Source: Staphylotrichum longicolle
Lineage: Eukaryota; Ascomycota; Sordariomycetes; Sordariales; Chaetomiaceae
Direction: 5' to 3'
Assembly: GCA_019096155.1 (NCBI GenBank)
Contig: JAHCVI010000004.1
Coordinates: 3,658,001-3,722,000 of the forward strand
DNA: 64,000 nt
Position numbers and translations under genes: made by a program. The notes under the pieces are model-generated. The model searched no databases and was not told the DNA's origin. It was given only the letters and a program-made list of their open reading frames with translations. Each line of letters opens with the position of its first letter. Within the stretch, counting starts at the first letter, position 1. Shown in pieces: positions 10,457 through 21,589 of this stretch.

Positions 10457-13400
10457 TCAGATAAAGGGGTCAGGATAGTAATCAGGAAAGGGCTCGGAAG
10501 AGGGCTCGGGGAAGGGCTCGGGAGAGGGTTCGGGGAAGGCCGCAGGATAGGAGTCGGAAAAGGGCCCAGGAGAGGAGTCAGGAAAGGGCCCAGGAAAAGT
10601 CTCAGAAACGGTCTGAAGAAATGGCCCATAATTCGTCGGCGGAATCAGTGGCCGTTTTTGGGCCGCGTCAATGATGGCGTCCTTGTCGAGCCTCGCGGCC
10701 TCTTTGAGCACCAATTTGAGGGCCTGAAGGCTGATATATTCCATATGCTTCGCCAAGTGGACTGTCAACCTTTTCCACGACGAGAAGGCTTTGCCACAAA
10801 ACCGGCAGGGTTCGTCCTGGGGTACTGCGCGGCTCTCGTGATGGCATTGGTCGACCCTGGCCCAGGTTGGATCGATATTCGTTACCCTGATGGCTGCCCT
10901 CATCTTGAGCTTGGGCTCTGGAAGCTTGTGCTCGCGAACGAGATGCTGAAGAAAGTTGTCACGACGGTAGACTATGTGCCCGCAGTCTTCGACATCGCAG
11001 GTCCACCATTCGAGGCGGCGGTGCGCTTCGTTCTCGTGCCGGGCCCAGTCGACTTTCCGCTTGAACATCCTCGGGTTCTTGCACCCCTCCCATGTACAAG
11101 TAAACGGTTGGATGTCCTCGTATACGTGCTTGGTCCAGTCCGATGGCTTGCGTATCTTGACTGTAGAAAAGCAGAGATGGCATTCAAACCTTGCGGGCAA
11201 CGATTTCGTTCGCGGCAGCGGAATGTCCCGAGGAAATTGCTCGGCTGTGATGGCTTCTTCGAGTGACGAATCGTCCTCGCCTGAATCCGAGTCGCCATGA
11301 TTGGCAGATGGTACATCCAGGCGTTTCTCGGGCTCATTCCTCGTCCCTTTAAAGGCGTCGCACAGAGTCCCGGAAGCGCAGTTCCCGGCAGCAACGGCTT
11401 GAAGATGTTTAACTTGGAGGCCTTCAAGATGCGTGTATCGCGTAACCTGCTGCTGGGCAATGCGGCCGACCAAGTAGTGATCAATGGAAGCACCGAGCTG
11501 GGGAATCGCGTTCAACAGGTGCTCTTTGAAGCCTTCGAAGCTGGGCTTGAGATTCTCAAGGAGCTCCGCTGATCGGTCAGGGTTTGGGCGCCAGTCGTAT
11601 TCTTCCCCTGAGTCGTCTTCAGCCAAGGGAGTACTTGGTCGTGATTGCGACTGTTTATTTTCTGGGTGAGGCGTTTGGAGATGCGCTTGGTACGCCCCGG
11701 AGTTGATAAGCTCTTGCAGAAAACCGTCCTCTTCGGGCAGTAGTTCATCGTGCCGTCTAGGCACACCGTCAAAGTCCACGACGGCATCAGGAATGACAAG
11801 GTCGTCTTGCGCCACGTCTGCGGCTTCGGGCGCGCCGTCGTCAGCATCCAGCATGTCGACCTCTTCGGCAGGTCCAATGCCTCCTAGGAGCTCACTCTTG
11901 GATCTGGTGAGGAACCCATCATCGCTGTCGCCAACATCAACCGAGGCGCTGTTTGCGTCGTCCTGTGTCTCGTGGCCGTCATCGCCGTAGATCCCAACCA
12001 ACCGGATGGTTAGCAGCATCAATACTTGCAAATGTGCGGCGACATGTCGCGCCATTGCCTCGGTATCGTCGTCGGTGAGCGTGAGCCCAGCTACACCGAG
12101 AGGCTGGTCGGACTCGTCCGAGGCGTGGTCATCTGCCCTGTCCGCCCTGGCATGTTTCATCGCGAAACTGGTTCTCCTGCTTTTGACGCCAGCTTTGTTG
12201 ACAAACTGCTCCCTGTGGCGCTTGGGCGACTGTTCTGCCTCCTCGACCGTGAAGCAGCATAGAAGGCACTCGTTCCACCGCCTCAACCGTTCCACCTTGC
12301 TTTGTCTGGCAATCGCTTGGAGCTGGGGCGCCGGGAACATGTCTCCATGAGCTTGCACAAGATGGTCATGGAGAGTTTCTGGGCTCGTGTGTGGATCAGC
12401 GATGTCATCGCACACAGCACAGATCCAGCTGGATGTAGGGAATGCCCTCTGGTGCCAGCGCCGGTCGTGTCCCTTCATGTGGGCGAACCACAGTGCAAAA
12501 CTCGGGAAAGCAGGATGACTCTCAGAACATGCGTCGTGAATGCATGTGTAAAGCTTGAGGTCTTCATCGATATGTCGCCTGTTCGCACCCTGTTGTGTTA
12601 GTTGCTTCTGGGAGACACTCGAGATATTCAGGAGACCCAACGTACCTCCAGTCGCTGTCGTTCATGCTCCCTTTCTCAATCATTTTGCTGCACCATTCAC
12701 AGGTAAAAAAGTTGCTCCCTTCTTGATGTGACAGCCTCGGATAATTGCCTTGGCCGACCTGAACCGACGAGGTTCCCTTGGCTCGTTCCGTAGGGAGCTG
12801 GAAACTGTTGGTTTTGAATATCGCCTGCCTCAACTGCGTGCTATTCACGGTTGAGAGATCGGATTTGGCCGCGGCAGAGGTTGTTCCGGCAAGCCCTCCG
12901 TATCCCAGAGCACCGGATGGCATAATCTGGCTGATTTCTCCACTTCTCGTTAGTCCCGGTAACTGTCGACCAGGTTTAACTGGGAGTGCTTCATCGATCC
13001 TAGGCATGAAACCACGGGAATCCCCGGCGCGCCGTGAGCGCAACTTTCCTTTGCGGTGCTTCGCAAACATCATGGCGGCATATCGGTCCACCATGGTCTT
13101 TGCCAGTCGTTGCTGGAGAGATCGATGGGCGTTCGGGTATAGTTGTTGGACGACGATCTGGGAGACTGCGGCGAAAGGCCCGAGGTCAAGACTGGCAGCA
13201 AAGCTCTGAATTTTGACATCGATTCTGCTGCGCGATGACTGGCGAATTGTGACGCCGAGCCTATTCAAGCGGGTGAGAGTGGCGTCGACGGTAGACAAAG
13301 TCACAGCCCTTGGAGCCCCGTCTTCGACTCGTGACACGCCGCCTGTTCCAGTTGCCTCGCTGGCAACCATAACTGTGAGATTGTCAGTCACATTGTAGTA

Positions 13401-13713
13401 TGGGGTGAGAACACTGGCCCGGCAACTATGTTCATAGTGGGCACTCACGTTGGTCGAGACTGCGGCGCAAGATATCCAAGAGACGAGCAACGAGGTCCTG
13501 TATGTCGGCATGGTTTCGAAGCCTGGTGTCGAGAGACTGGCTCTTCCGGGCAAACACACCCAGATGGGCGGCCCAGATTGCAAATCTTTGTTGATACTCC
13601 GCGAGTAGGTCCGCCAGAGGGAGCGCCTGGGCTCGAAGTTTTGCAAGTTGGGTATCGAACAGGGTCTCACACTCGCAAGCCAGATCATACAACACATCCT
13701 TGCCGTCGTCCAT
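10457..13713 (-). CDS. AcuF-type C2H2 zinc-finger protein
   Basis: Start ATG 13713. Exons are 13713-13449, 13372-12646 and 12578-10457; phases agree across both introns (13373-13448, 12579-12645), giving 1037 residues. The N-terminal part is the helical domain common in this fungal family (Cys-x-LF..., RF.IWA.HLGVFA, SLD.RLR...DIQ.LV). Two Cys/His-rich blocks follow: FFTCEWC...WRRHI..DLKLYTC and later FECHLC...DWTKHVYEDIQPFTC with further C2H2 units (about 11250-10750). This is the layout of the fungal proteins carrying the 'oxidoreductase acuF-like C2H2' zinc finger. Acidic linkers separate the blocks. The C-terminus is a run of PFP(D/E)xxP-type repeats. It is divergent from the subtilisin gene at 13951 with only 237 bp between starts, suggesting shared control. 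It may bind nucleic acid or protein; function unknown. Confidence 0.8.
10460..10612 (-). repeat. Repeat encoding Pro/Phe/Glu tail
   Basis: On the + strand this is an imperfect series of GGGCTCGGG(A/G)A-type units. In the zinc-finger gene it encodes about ten copies of a PFP-(D/E)-x-x-P/S motif at the C-terminus. Confidence 0.7.
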
Positions 13714-13950
13714 CGGGCTCCTCGTGCACCGGAGGTGATGTCGGCGTTCTGTCTTGGAAAGGTTTACCAACTCTTGATGTGGACGTCCAGCAAAGGTCAG
13801 CCAGAGGAGGAACTACGGAGGTTCGGCAACTCGATGAGGGGTTCCAGCAACTGATAGCCAGCCTCGCTCAGCCTTGAACCCCTCACAGCTGAAAACCCTG
13901 TGCGACCTGAGCTTCAAGATCTCACTGGTCGTGAATTACCCCGCCTTTTC
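13714..13950. promoter_or_regulatory. Short shared divergent promoter
   Basis: The 237 bp between the start codons of the AcuF-type gene (minus) and the DUF7580-like/subtilisin gene (plus) must hold both promoters. No clear TATA box was seen. Confidence 0.5.
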
Positions 13951-16900
13951 ATGGTGAATCGTGAGTCCTTCTCCCTTTTCATCTTCGGCTCATCCCTCAT
14001 CGCTTCAACGCCCATCCCTTGATTTTCGACTGCAATATCCACCATGAACTAATCGTTCCCTGGCTGTCTCAGAGGCCATGCCGTACCTTATCGAGTGCAG
14101 CGAATGGCGTCTCCTGCAGACTTTGGGGCTGTTGATTAGCCAGAAAAAGTCGCGGTTTGATGGCGACTCGGTTCAGAACCTCGAGTCGAAGCCCAGGAAC
14201 TCTGGGCTCCCCGACCTCACAACGGAACTCTTTGAGGTGGAATTACGACGCGTCTTCCTGCCACAAGATTCCTCACGCCTCTTGTCTGCGACTGAGTTCG
14301 ATGAGTGTGAAAAGAGTCTAAAAGGCCTGTGTGGGCTCCTGGACCGAATCGTGCACCCGCGAGTCATCCAGACTGCGGACAGGAAAGCCGGCTACCTACG
14401 TCTCCACTCCCTTGTCCGGTTGCTGGAGCATTCCGAATCTGACGAGAGGGTCGACCTGGCTAGCGGCCCACGGCCAACATTGTTCAAGCCACCCGAGGAC
14501 CCAGTTGAATTGGAGACAATTCTGGCATCGGTCACTGACTACAACAACTCACTCACGCGGCTGTGTGCAACCCCGACCCGGGAAGCCAAGGCCCGCTCAG
14601 CATCAAAGGACATTTTGAGAAAGACCTGGAAGGATCTCAGGCTCCGCCGCCGGGCAACTTCCGCACTTGGGGCAGTGTTTGGGCACCTCAGATGCGGGAT
14701 GGACCACGAGGTGATGTTGAACGTCTCGGAAGCGGCCGACGGCAGCGCATCGGTTCCCAACTTGAACCTCAGGCTGTCTTCGTGTACAAAATCGGCCGAC
14801 TGCCCAGGCGTCCAGTGGTTAGAAGTTCGATGTGCTTCTGTTGACTCGTACGTTTCAAGTATCCCTTCCGTCATTCACTGGAAACTCAGAAATGAATAAA
14901 ATGAGAAGAGGTTAACTCGCTGTTAGGAGCTGGAATGCTTCCGTGGCGGAAATCCACAACATATGCCTCGACCTCGGAAATCACCAGGGCCAGGGAAGAG
15001 CCTTGATCCTGCTCATCGAGCAATACGGACTCTTTGGCGCCTGGGCCCCCTTGCAATCACCATGGCTCGCCTCGGCACCGCCAAAGGAGAACCTTGACCA
15101 ACTCATCTCGAGTGGTGCTTTCAAGCCGTTAGATCTTCTCAGCTTGTCAAGAGGATCTTCTTCGAGAAGATACAAGACTCAAGAGAAGAGGTCGTTGGCA
15201 GTTCTCCTCGGCTACTGCCTGATGGACTTTTTTGAGGCCGACCTGAGTTCTAAACGGATCTACTTCACCGGTTCCACGACGGCGTCCTGTCCCCAGACCA
15301 AGGATGAGACGTTGTACTTAGCCTTCGCCTCCGATTTACCGGCAGCAGCCCATTCGTACGTATTCCAGATCGGCCATCCGACCCTCTTGTCCTTCGCCAA
15401 GCTCCTGTTGGAAATTGAGTTTGGCCAAAGTATCGACCTCTACATCAGCTCAGACTACAGCAAGACCAACAGAGGAACATGGGCTGAGCTGTGCCACATG
15501 GTTGATCAGCTCGAGGATGAGCGCAACGATAGTTACCTCCAAGCTGTCAGAGGCTGCCTGATGGTCCATCAGCAAATTTCGGGGGCCTTGAGACGGGGGG
15601 TTGCCGATGGCAAGGATGCGGAGCTTGCAGTTCGCAAGGAACTCTACGAACAAGTGGTCGAGAAGCTCGAGGCTGCGCTCGCTGAATCAACCCCTCGATC
15701 TGCTAAGAAACGCCAGCGGTCCGAGTCTCCGGAACCAGTGTCTCGAACAAAGTCCAGCCTTGAGATCCGAGACGCACAACGACATTCTTCTGTAAATGCG
15801 CCCGATCTCCGTGCAAGCGCTTCGCTACTGCAAGCTTCTTTCCGCCCAACGTTCAAGCGACCGCGGATGCCGAACCCCCATGAAAGTGGCTTATTTGATG
15901 ATTCAACGCCGAATGCATATTCCCAAGATGTGTAAGTGAGAATCTGTTGACCCCTGACAGAATGGAATATCTGCCTGGCAACTCTCACCCCAAACTAAAC
16001 CCAACTGACCTTTCTCTGTTCACTAATTACTCTGAGAAGATGTCGATTGGCCGATAACTTCATGAAACAACACCAGATCGTCTACCAGCAAGCGATTGAG
16101 GAAGACACCGCGAGGACACCTGCAGTCAAAGTGGCCATCTTCGATACTGGTCTCGATTTGACTCACCCATACATCGTCGCCAGTCGGGACCGCATCAAAG
16201 ATGTACGAAGCTGGCTGCCTCCAAACCGAACAGCCGATGGCGTTGATGTCAGTGGCCACGGCACCCATGTGACAGCCCTCCTGCTCGACGCTGCGCCCGA
16301 CTGCGACGTCTACATCGCGCAAATCGCGGATTTCCTTCCCATATCACCAGACCAAATAGCCAAGGTGAGCGGACTCAGGCAACCCGTCCAACAACCCAGG
16401 CCTACAGACCAGACTCAACTAACCCAACGGCAGGCCGTCATGCACGCAGTGAACGAATGGCAAGTCGACATCATCACCATGTCCTTCGGCTTCCTCGACG
16501 AGAAAGAACACGGCTGCGCGGAGCTCAGGGACGCGATCCTCCACGCCCACGCCTCGCGGGTCCTCATGTTCGCCGCCGCCTCCAACGTCGGGGCACACGG
16601 CACCGGCCCGGCGTTTCCCGCGCGGCTGAGCAACGTCTTCTGCATCTACTCGGGCGACGGCATGGGCAACTGCACGCGCACCACTCCGACGGCGCGCAGG
16701 CACCTCTACAATTTCCTGACGCTCGGCGAGGCGGTCGAGTCGGCCTGGCCCAAAGCGCTGTCCAAAGAGCCGTGGCTGGAGCGCAAGTCTGGCACCTCGT
16801 TTGCGACGCCCATCGCCGCGGGCATCGCTGCCTTTTTGCTCTTGTATGCGTACCAGACTCTGCCGTGGAGGGATGCGCAAAAGTTCAAGGAGCACGACAA

Positions 16901-17045
16901 GATGAGGGATTGGCTGTTCCATGTGTCGAATGAGAGGGGTGGGTATAATGTGCTCTCGGTCAACAGCTTCTTTGAGAATCGAACTCCGCAGGAGAGGAGG
17001 ATGTTGATGGAGAATCTGTTGGAGGGGAGACCGTGGAAGACCTGA
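13951..17045 (+). CDS. DUF7580-like helical domain fused to subtilisin (S8) protease
   Basis: Exons 13951-13960, 14073-14847, 14927-15931, 16040-16364 and 16434-17045 give 908 residues with consistent phases. A simpler start at ATG 14078 is possible. The N-terminal half is helical and ends with GHPTLLSFAKLLLEIEFGQ (near residue 410), the hallmark of the fungal DUF7580 region. A basic Ser-rich linker (about 15690-15870) follows. The C-terminal half is a subtilase with a full triad: Asp in IFDTGLD (about residue 631), His in SGHGTH (about 669) and Ser in SGTSFATP (about 827), plus the oxyanion Asn in AAASNVG. No signal peptide, so it should act inside the cell. S8 domains joined to such regions occur among fungal nonself-recognition (NLR-like) proteins, where the protease may be the effector. 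There is no NB-ARC/NACHT domain in this protein. Confidence 0.8.
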
Positions 17046-17454
17046 GAATAGATGTAAATTAGACGCTGTCCATGCCTACCGAGGTAGTTAGAGACCTATG
17101 TTGTATTTTCCGAACAGATAGAGGCGAGACTGTTCCGACGGGACAAAGACCATCCGACGGACGCCGCTGTAGCCCCGGCCCGGTCCCAGCCACCGAGGCT
17201 GCCGAGGGATCGCATTGCGGTCCCCACTTGGACCAATCATCAGGGAGTCAGTGTGGCGACGACGACGACATTGAACATCCATGATCCAGGGATCGTTTCC
17301 AAGGATCCCATCAAAGTATCTAGGTATATCACCTTGGAATACATTCGGGGCCGCCTTCAAATAACAACCCCCCTTATCGCATCCCTTCACCAATACACTC
17401 ACGTTTCCCACGTTCCCGAGCTTCTCCTCTCTGAACGCAACAGTGACACCCGTA
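17046..17454. other. Intergenic / upstream region of the MDR gene
   Basis: No gene seen. It lies between the subtilisin 3' end and the MDR reductase start and should hold the latter's promoter. Confidence 0.4.
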
Positions 17455-18826
17455 ATGGCAATGTTATCCATCACCGCGCCGCGGTACACTGACCCGTCTG
17501 GCTATGAACTGTCGACAGTGCCCCGTCCGACGGTCACGGATAAGACGGACGTCGTTATACGGGTGCACGCGGCGAGTGTCAATCCCGTCGACGCCAAGAA
17601 GGCGGATGGCGTGTTCAAGCTCGCAATGAAGGACACGTGAGTAGACACCTTCACTTGGTCTATCTTGTGACAAGGCTGTGCATGCCATACTCGTGGCAAG
17701 GTTCTGAGCTGATGCCGCCAATGCAAAGATTCCCGTACCAAATTGGTTACGACGCCGCAGGCGTGGTGACGGATGTCGGGGAGGGCGTGAAAGGCCTGAG
17801 CGTTGGCGACGAAGTTTACACACGGTTGCCGGAAGTCAGCCGAGGTAAGTCTCAGTGCCCCTTTGCGCCCCTGGTTGCGATGAAGGTAATACTACGGCAT
17901 TAGCAGCTGATACCCAACTCTGTGGTAGGCGCCTGGAGCGAGTATGCCAAGTGTTCAGAGCGCTACGTCGCTCTGAAGCCGAAGAACCTCTCCTTCAGCG
18001 ATGCCGCGTCCCTGCCCCTGGCCGGAGTCACGGCGCTGCAGGTGCTGAGGAAGTACAATGGCTCGCTGGAGGGCAAGACGGTGTTTATCCCTGCTGGCCG
18101 TAAGTTGCATAGTTGCTAACATTCATGGACGAGATGCTGATGTGATGATTTGAATTCAGTAAGCGGCACGGGAGCATTTGCATGCCAGCTCGCCAAGAAC
18201 GTCTTTCACGCCGGCAAGGTCATCACCACGGTCTCGACGTCCAAGATTCCCAAGATTCCAGAGCTGCTCGGTGAAGGAGTCGTAGATCAGGGTTCGTACC
18301 AATTTTGCTCTGCGTCACTCCCAACTGCTGACCGTCTCTGGTAGTCATCGACTACACTAAACATGATCCGCGGAATGTGATCCCCCCACGCTCCGTCGAC
18401 TTCGTTTTTGACACAACCGGCCAAGCCATGCAATTCCTCTCCCTCATGGTCCCGTCCACCGGCACCATTGTATCCATCTCCACGGCCCCCTCCGCTGCGA
18501 CGCTTCAGGCGTCCAGCGTCATGCGACGGCCCGATAACCCTCGTATCCCCTTGATTGGGCGGGTCTTTCTCGACGCAGCGGACGCGGTGCGTAGACTACG
18601 GGCGTGGCGGTGGGGCGTGACATACCTGTACTGGTTTCTGGAGCCGAACAAGGAAGATCTGGAGACGCTTGCTTGGTATGCGGAAGAGGGGAAGTTGGTT
18701 CCAGTGGTGGGGACGAAGGTGGACATGAGAGACATTAACAAGGTGCGAGAGGCCTGCGAGGTGATCTATAAGGGGAAGGGAGGGTTGGGGAAGACTATTT
18801 TTGAGATCACTCAGGATCAACCATAG
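17455..18826 (+). CDS. MDR-family quinone oxidoreductase / enoyl reductase-like protein
   Basis: ATG 17455. Five exons (17455-17636, 17729-17844, 17929-18099, 18160-18291, 18345-18826) sum to 360 residues with all phases consistent. The GroES-like part includes VHAASVNPVDAKKADG and GYDAAGVVTDVGEGVKGLSVGDEV. The Rossmann part carries LSGTGAFACQLAK, then VDFVFDTTGQAM. These are typical of zinc-independent medium-chain reductases (quinone oxidoreductase or trans-acting enoyl reductase type); the catalytic and structural Zn cysteines are absent. It likely uses NADPH to reduce a C=C bond or quinone in the cytosol. No PKS or NRPS is in the window, so a secondary-metabolite role is not supported. 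Converges with the endoglucanase gene. Confidence 0.85.
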
Positions 18827-18976
18827 ACACATGCAGTGGTCAAAGGTTGGAGAGGAGCAGTGTAAATGAATCTTTGAATCATGAGGAAAGATCCCCGAAT
18901 GCATTTTGGTATGATAAAACTGCCTCCCTAGCGAATTAAATCCCAGCCAGCCACGACTCCTTTTCTCTACCCACGT

Positions 18977-20312
18977 CTAGCACAGCCCCTTGACCTTGCC
19001 GTAGGTCGAGCCGATCTCGCCCCAGCGCAGGTTCTTGTACGTAACCTCCGGGTTGGGCTCGACCTTGGTGATGTTGGCCGGGTTGCCCTCGGTCAGGTTG
19101 CACGGCCCGGCCTCGGCGGCGTCGAGCCAGTTCATGTTGCCGCCCTCGTCCCACCAGATGCTCATGGCCAGGACCATGCCGCGGGACAGGGCGTCGCCCA
19201 TTCCCTCGGTGCCGCCCAGCTCGAGGTACTTGCTGGCGCCGGTGGCCTTGCAGAACTCGTCGGTCAGGCTGTCCGTCTTGGGCAGGCCGGGGGCGTCGAC
19301 CGTGTACGACTCGATGACCTTGCCGTCCTGGACGTACAGGCGGTGGATCTTCTCGAGCTTGTTCTTGCGGTTGGCCGGGAACTGCGTGACGACGGTGAAG
19401 GGGCGCGACGTGTCGACCTTGAACTTGTTGCTGTTGCCGTAGTAGTCGGTCACGTTGACGCGGTACGGGTTCCACGCGCAGCCGTTCTTGTCGCACACGC
19501 CCGCGTCCTTGGAGCACTCGTCGCCCTCGCACAGGTAGAGGCCCGGCTTGTTGCACGTGTGCGGCGCGACGTGCGAGGCGCGCGAGTTGGCCTCCCAGAT
19601 GTCCATCTCGTTGCAGCACGAGCCGCGGCCCTCAATGTTGCCCTAAAGATGAGGTGGTTAGTTTTGGGTCAGAGCGGAGTAGAGAGGGGAAAGGGAGGCG
19701 ACATACGATGCCGTTGATGAAGGGCGTGACGAAGCACTGCGCGTCGCAGTAGCCCGTGCCGTAGTAAGCACCGCCCGGGTTGAGCTTGCTGCGGGCGCCG
19801 GTGGGGTGCATCTCAGACAGGTAGAGAGCCGAGTTCATGCCGCAGGGCAGCTTGGTGGCGTCGACGTCGAAGGTGAACTCGTTGCCCGTCAGGTGCAGCA
19901 TCTCGTAGCGGTTCTCCGTCTTGTCGAGGAGGTAGACGCGCGGGCTGACCAGCTTGCCGTCGAGCAGCTGCTGCAGGCGGAGCGACGAGCCCTTGGTGGT
20001 CACGCCGTACTGGCTGTAGTCGGGGATGCCCTCCATGATGCAGTTCTTGGCGCACGACTCCTTGTCCGGGCAGGCGGTGGCGTTGGGCTTGTTGCCCCAG
20101 TCGCCGCAGTTGAGCGAGCTGCCGACCTGGTGCACGGGGTGGGCGAGCGAGTCCAGCACCACGTAGTTGGTCGAGGCCTTGCACCCGCCGCGCTTGGAGC
20201 AGCGGTAGGTGGTGACCTTGGGGTGCACCTCCTTGGCCTCACCGGGCTTCTGGCCGTTGGCCACGCTCAGAAGGAGCGAGGCGAGACTGAGAAGAGCGAT
20301 ACCGCGAGCCAT
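18977..20312 (-). CDS. cel7B: GH7 endo-beta-1,4-glucanase (Cel7B/EG I type)
   Basis: ATG 20312; exons 20312-19707 and 19642-18977 around a 64-bp intron; 423 residues. An N-terminal signal peptide (about residues 1-20, ending VANG) precedes mature QKPGEAKEVHP. The GH7 active-site motif EMDIWEAN supplies the nucleophile Glu, Asp and acid/base Glu (about residues 214, 216, 219). Many Cys pairs, NCIMEGIPDYSQYGVTT and MHPTGARSKLNPGGAYYGTG are shared with Humicola insolens EG I. The protein ends at LRWGEIGSTYGKVKGLC with no linker or CBM1, so it is a stand-alone catalytic module. It would be secreted and cleave internal bonds in cellulose and beta-glucan. Strongly GC3-biased codon use fits a highly expressed secreted enzyme. 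Confidence 0.95.
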
Positions 20313-21589
20313 TGTGTCGAGTCTTTGTGGTCACACCGTGTAGATGGATGGGGAGAGAGGACTGGAGGTTGGAAAAGGGGCCTGGGAGAGGCAACTTTTA
20401 TATGCTCCTCTCTTCACCCATCTCACCCCGTCCTTCCATCTGGTCGGTCCATCATCTCCGCACCCCAGGATCTCGATCATGCTGCTCCGCACGGAATGCG
20501 CCCCCGGAGCGACCATGTGCGCACCGTCATTGGCGGGCCGCAACCTTGTCGTTCTTTTCTCGGGCATGTTGGGGGGGACAAGACGGGACTCGGGCAGTGG
20601 GCCCGGGCTTCCGGCGCAGGGCGGGCTGCAAGGGACGAGGCACAGTCAGATATCGGCTGGTATGCTGCGCATCAATGACGCTTTGACGTCGCAATGACCC
20701 AGGTACGCCAAGCTGGCCAAGACGCTTCAACGGACATTGTCGACCCGAGTTCCCAGGTATGGAATGAGCTAGACTTGCGGGGAAGGCGGCAGTGGCTTTT
20801 CTGGAACGATTTCTCCTGCTTCGAAGCTGGGGTGGAAGACAACGACGTTCTTGCTCGGCCAAATATGGGCTGGTCAGGTTCTTGTGCACAGGTACGCGGG
20901 GATCGCCGTGGAGGTGTGGTGGTGGTTTCTTGCGCAGCTCCAATTCCAGAAAAGGTGGGCTCGGTCGGTCTCGGTGCTGTCAAAAATTGGAGAGGCGCTC
21001 CAAAGTGTCGGGCCGCGGGATTAATAAAGCAATGCCTGCACATTTATATCACCCCCTAAGAGGTTGGCGCAGGTACCGTCCTGACTCCTGACATCCGATT
21101 TCACTCCGATGAGGCCCTTCCTTGACTATCATCAAGGTAGAGGAAGGCTTGCAAAGTATTGATCAGGGCAATTCAGACTTGGTTGCCAAGCCTGGGAAAT
21201 TGCGTTTACGCAGCAGCGATCCTGGCGGACAGCGGGTCCGTGTTCCACTGGAGTTCAGTGGTTCAGGGATTCAACTCACCCACAGTTAAACGAGGGGAGA
21301 GCAATATCAGCTTCATTAGCAACATGCACCCACGATATGGACTCATGCTTGAAGTGTCTTGTAGATAGACACAAGCGTCATGTACATGTGTTGGTTGCTG
21401 CAGGTTCAGATGTGTTCGAAGATCAAGCATCACGACAACGAGGCGCTCCTTCATCAACGCCCAACATCTTCTTGGTCTCCCTACATGACATCCCACAAGT
21501 GCAACCCTTGGTCCTGGTCCAACACTTGACTTGGATTCCGTGTATCCCTCCAGTTGTGACTCGATCATCGACCAGGCTTGTTTTATCAA
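20313..21589. other. Upstream region of cel7B and intergenic stretch
   Basis: No convincing gene in 1.3 kb. The part next to 20312 is the cel7B promoter, with a TATA box (20395-20404) and C/G-rich CreA-like strings (for example CCCCGG near 20502). Open frames farther upstream show no conserved motif. Confidence 0.45.
20395..20404 (-). promoter_or_regulatory. TATA box of cel7B
   Basis: Reads CATATAAAAG on the minus strand, 83-92 bp upstream of the cel7B ATG, a usual place for a core promoter of a secreted cellulase gene. Confidence 0.6.

Noticed and set aside
10205..11266. 353-residue forward open frame with a Gly/Arg repeat
   Set aside because: It is antisense to the AcuF-type zinc-finger gene, whose conserved fingers and phase-consistent splicing are far stronger evidence; the repeat is the shadow of the PFP tail.
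18936..19619. 227-residue minus-strand frame in the cel7B region
   Set aside because: Same strand but other frame of the GH7 exon; an artefact of GC-rich codons.
17455..20312. Secondary-metabolite cluster around the MDR reductase
   Set aside because: No PKS, NRPS, terpene synthase, P450 or transporter lies nearby; the neighbour is a cellulase.
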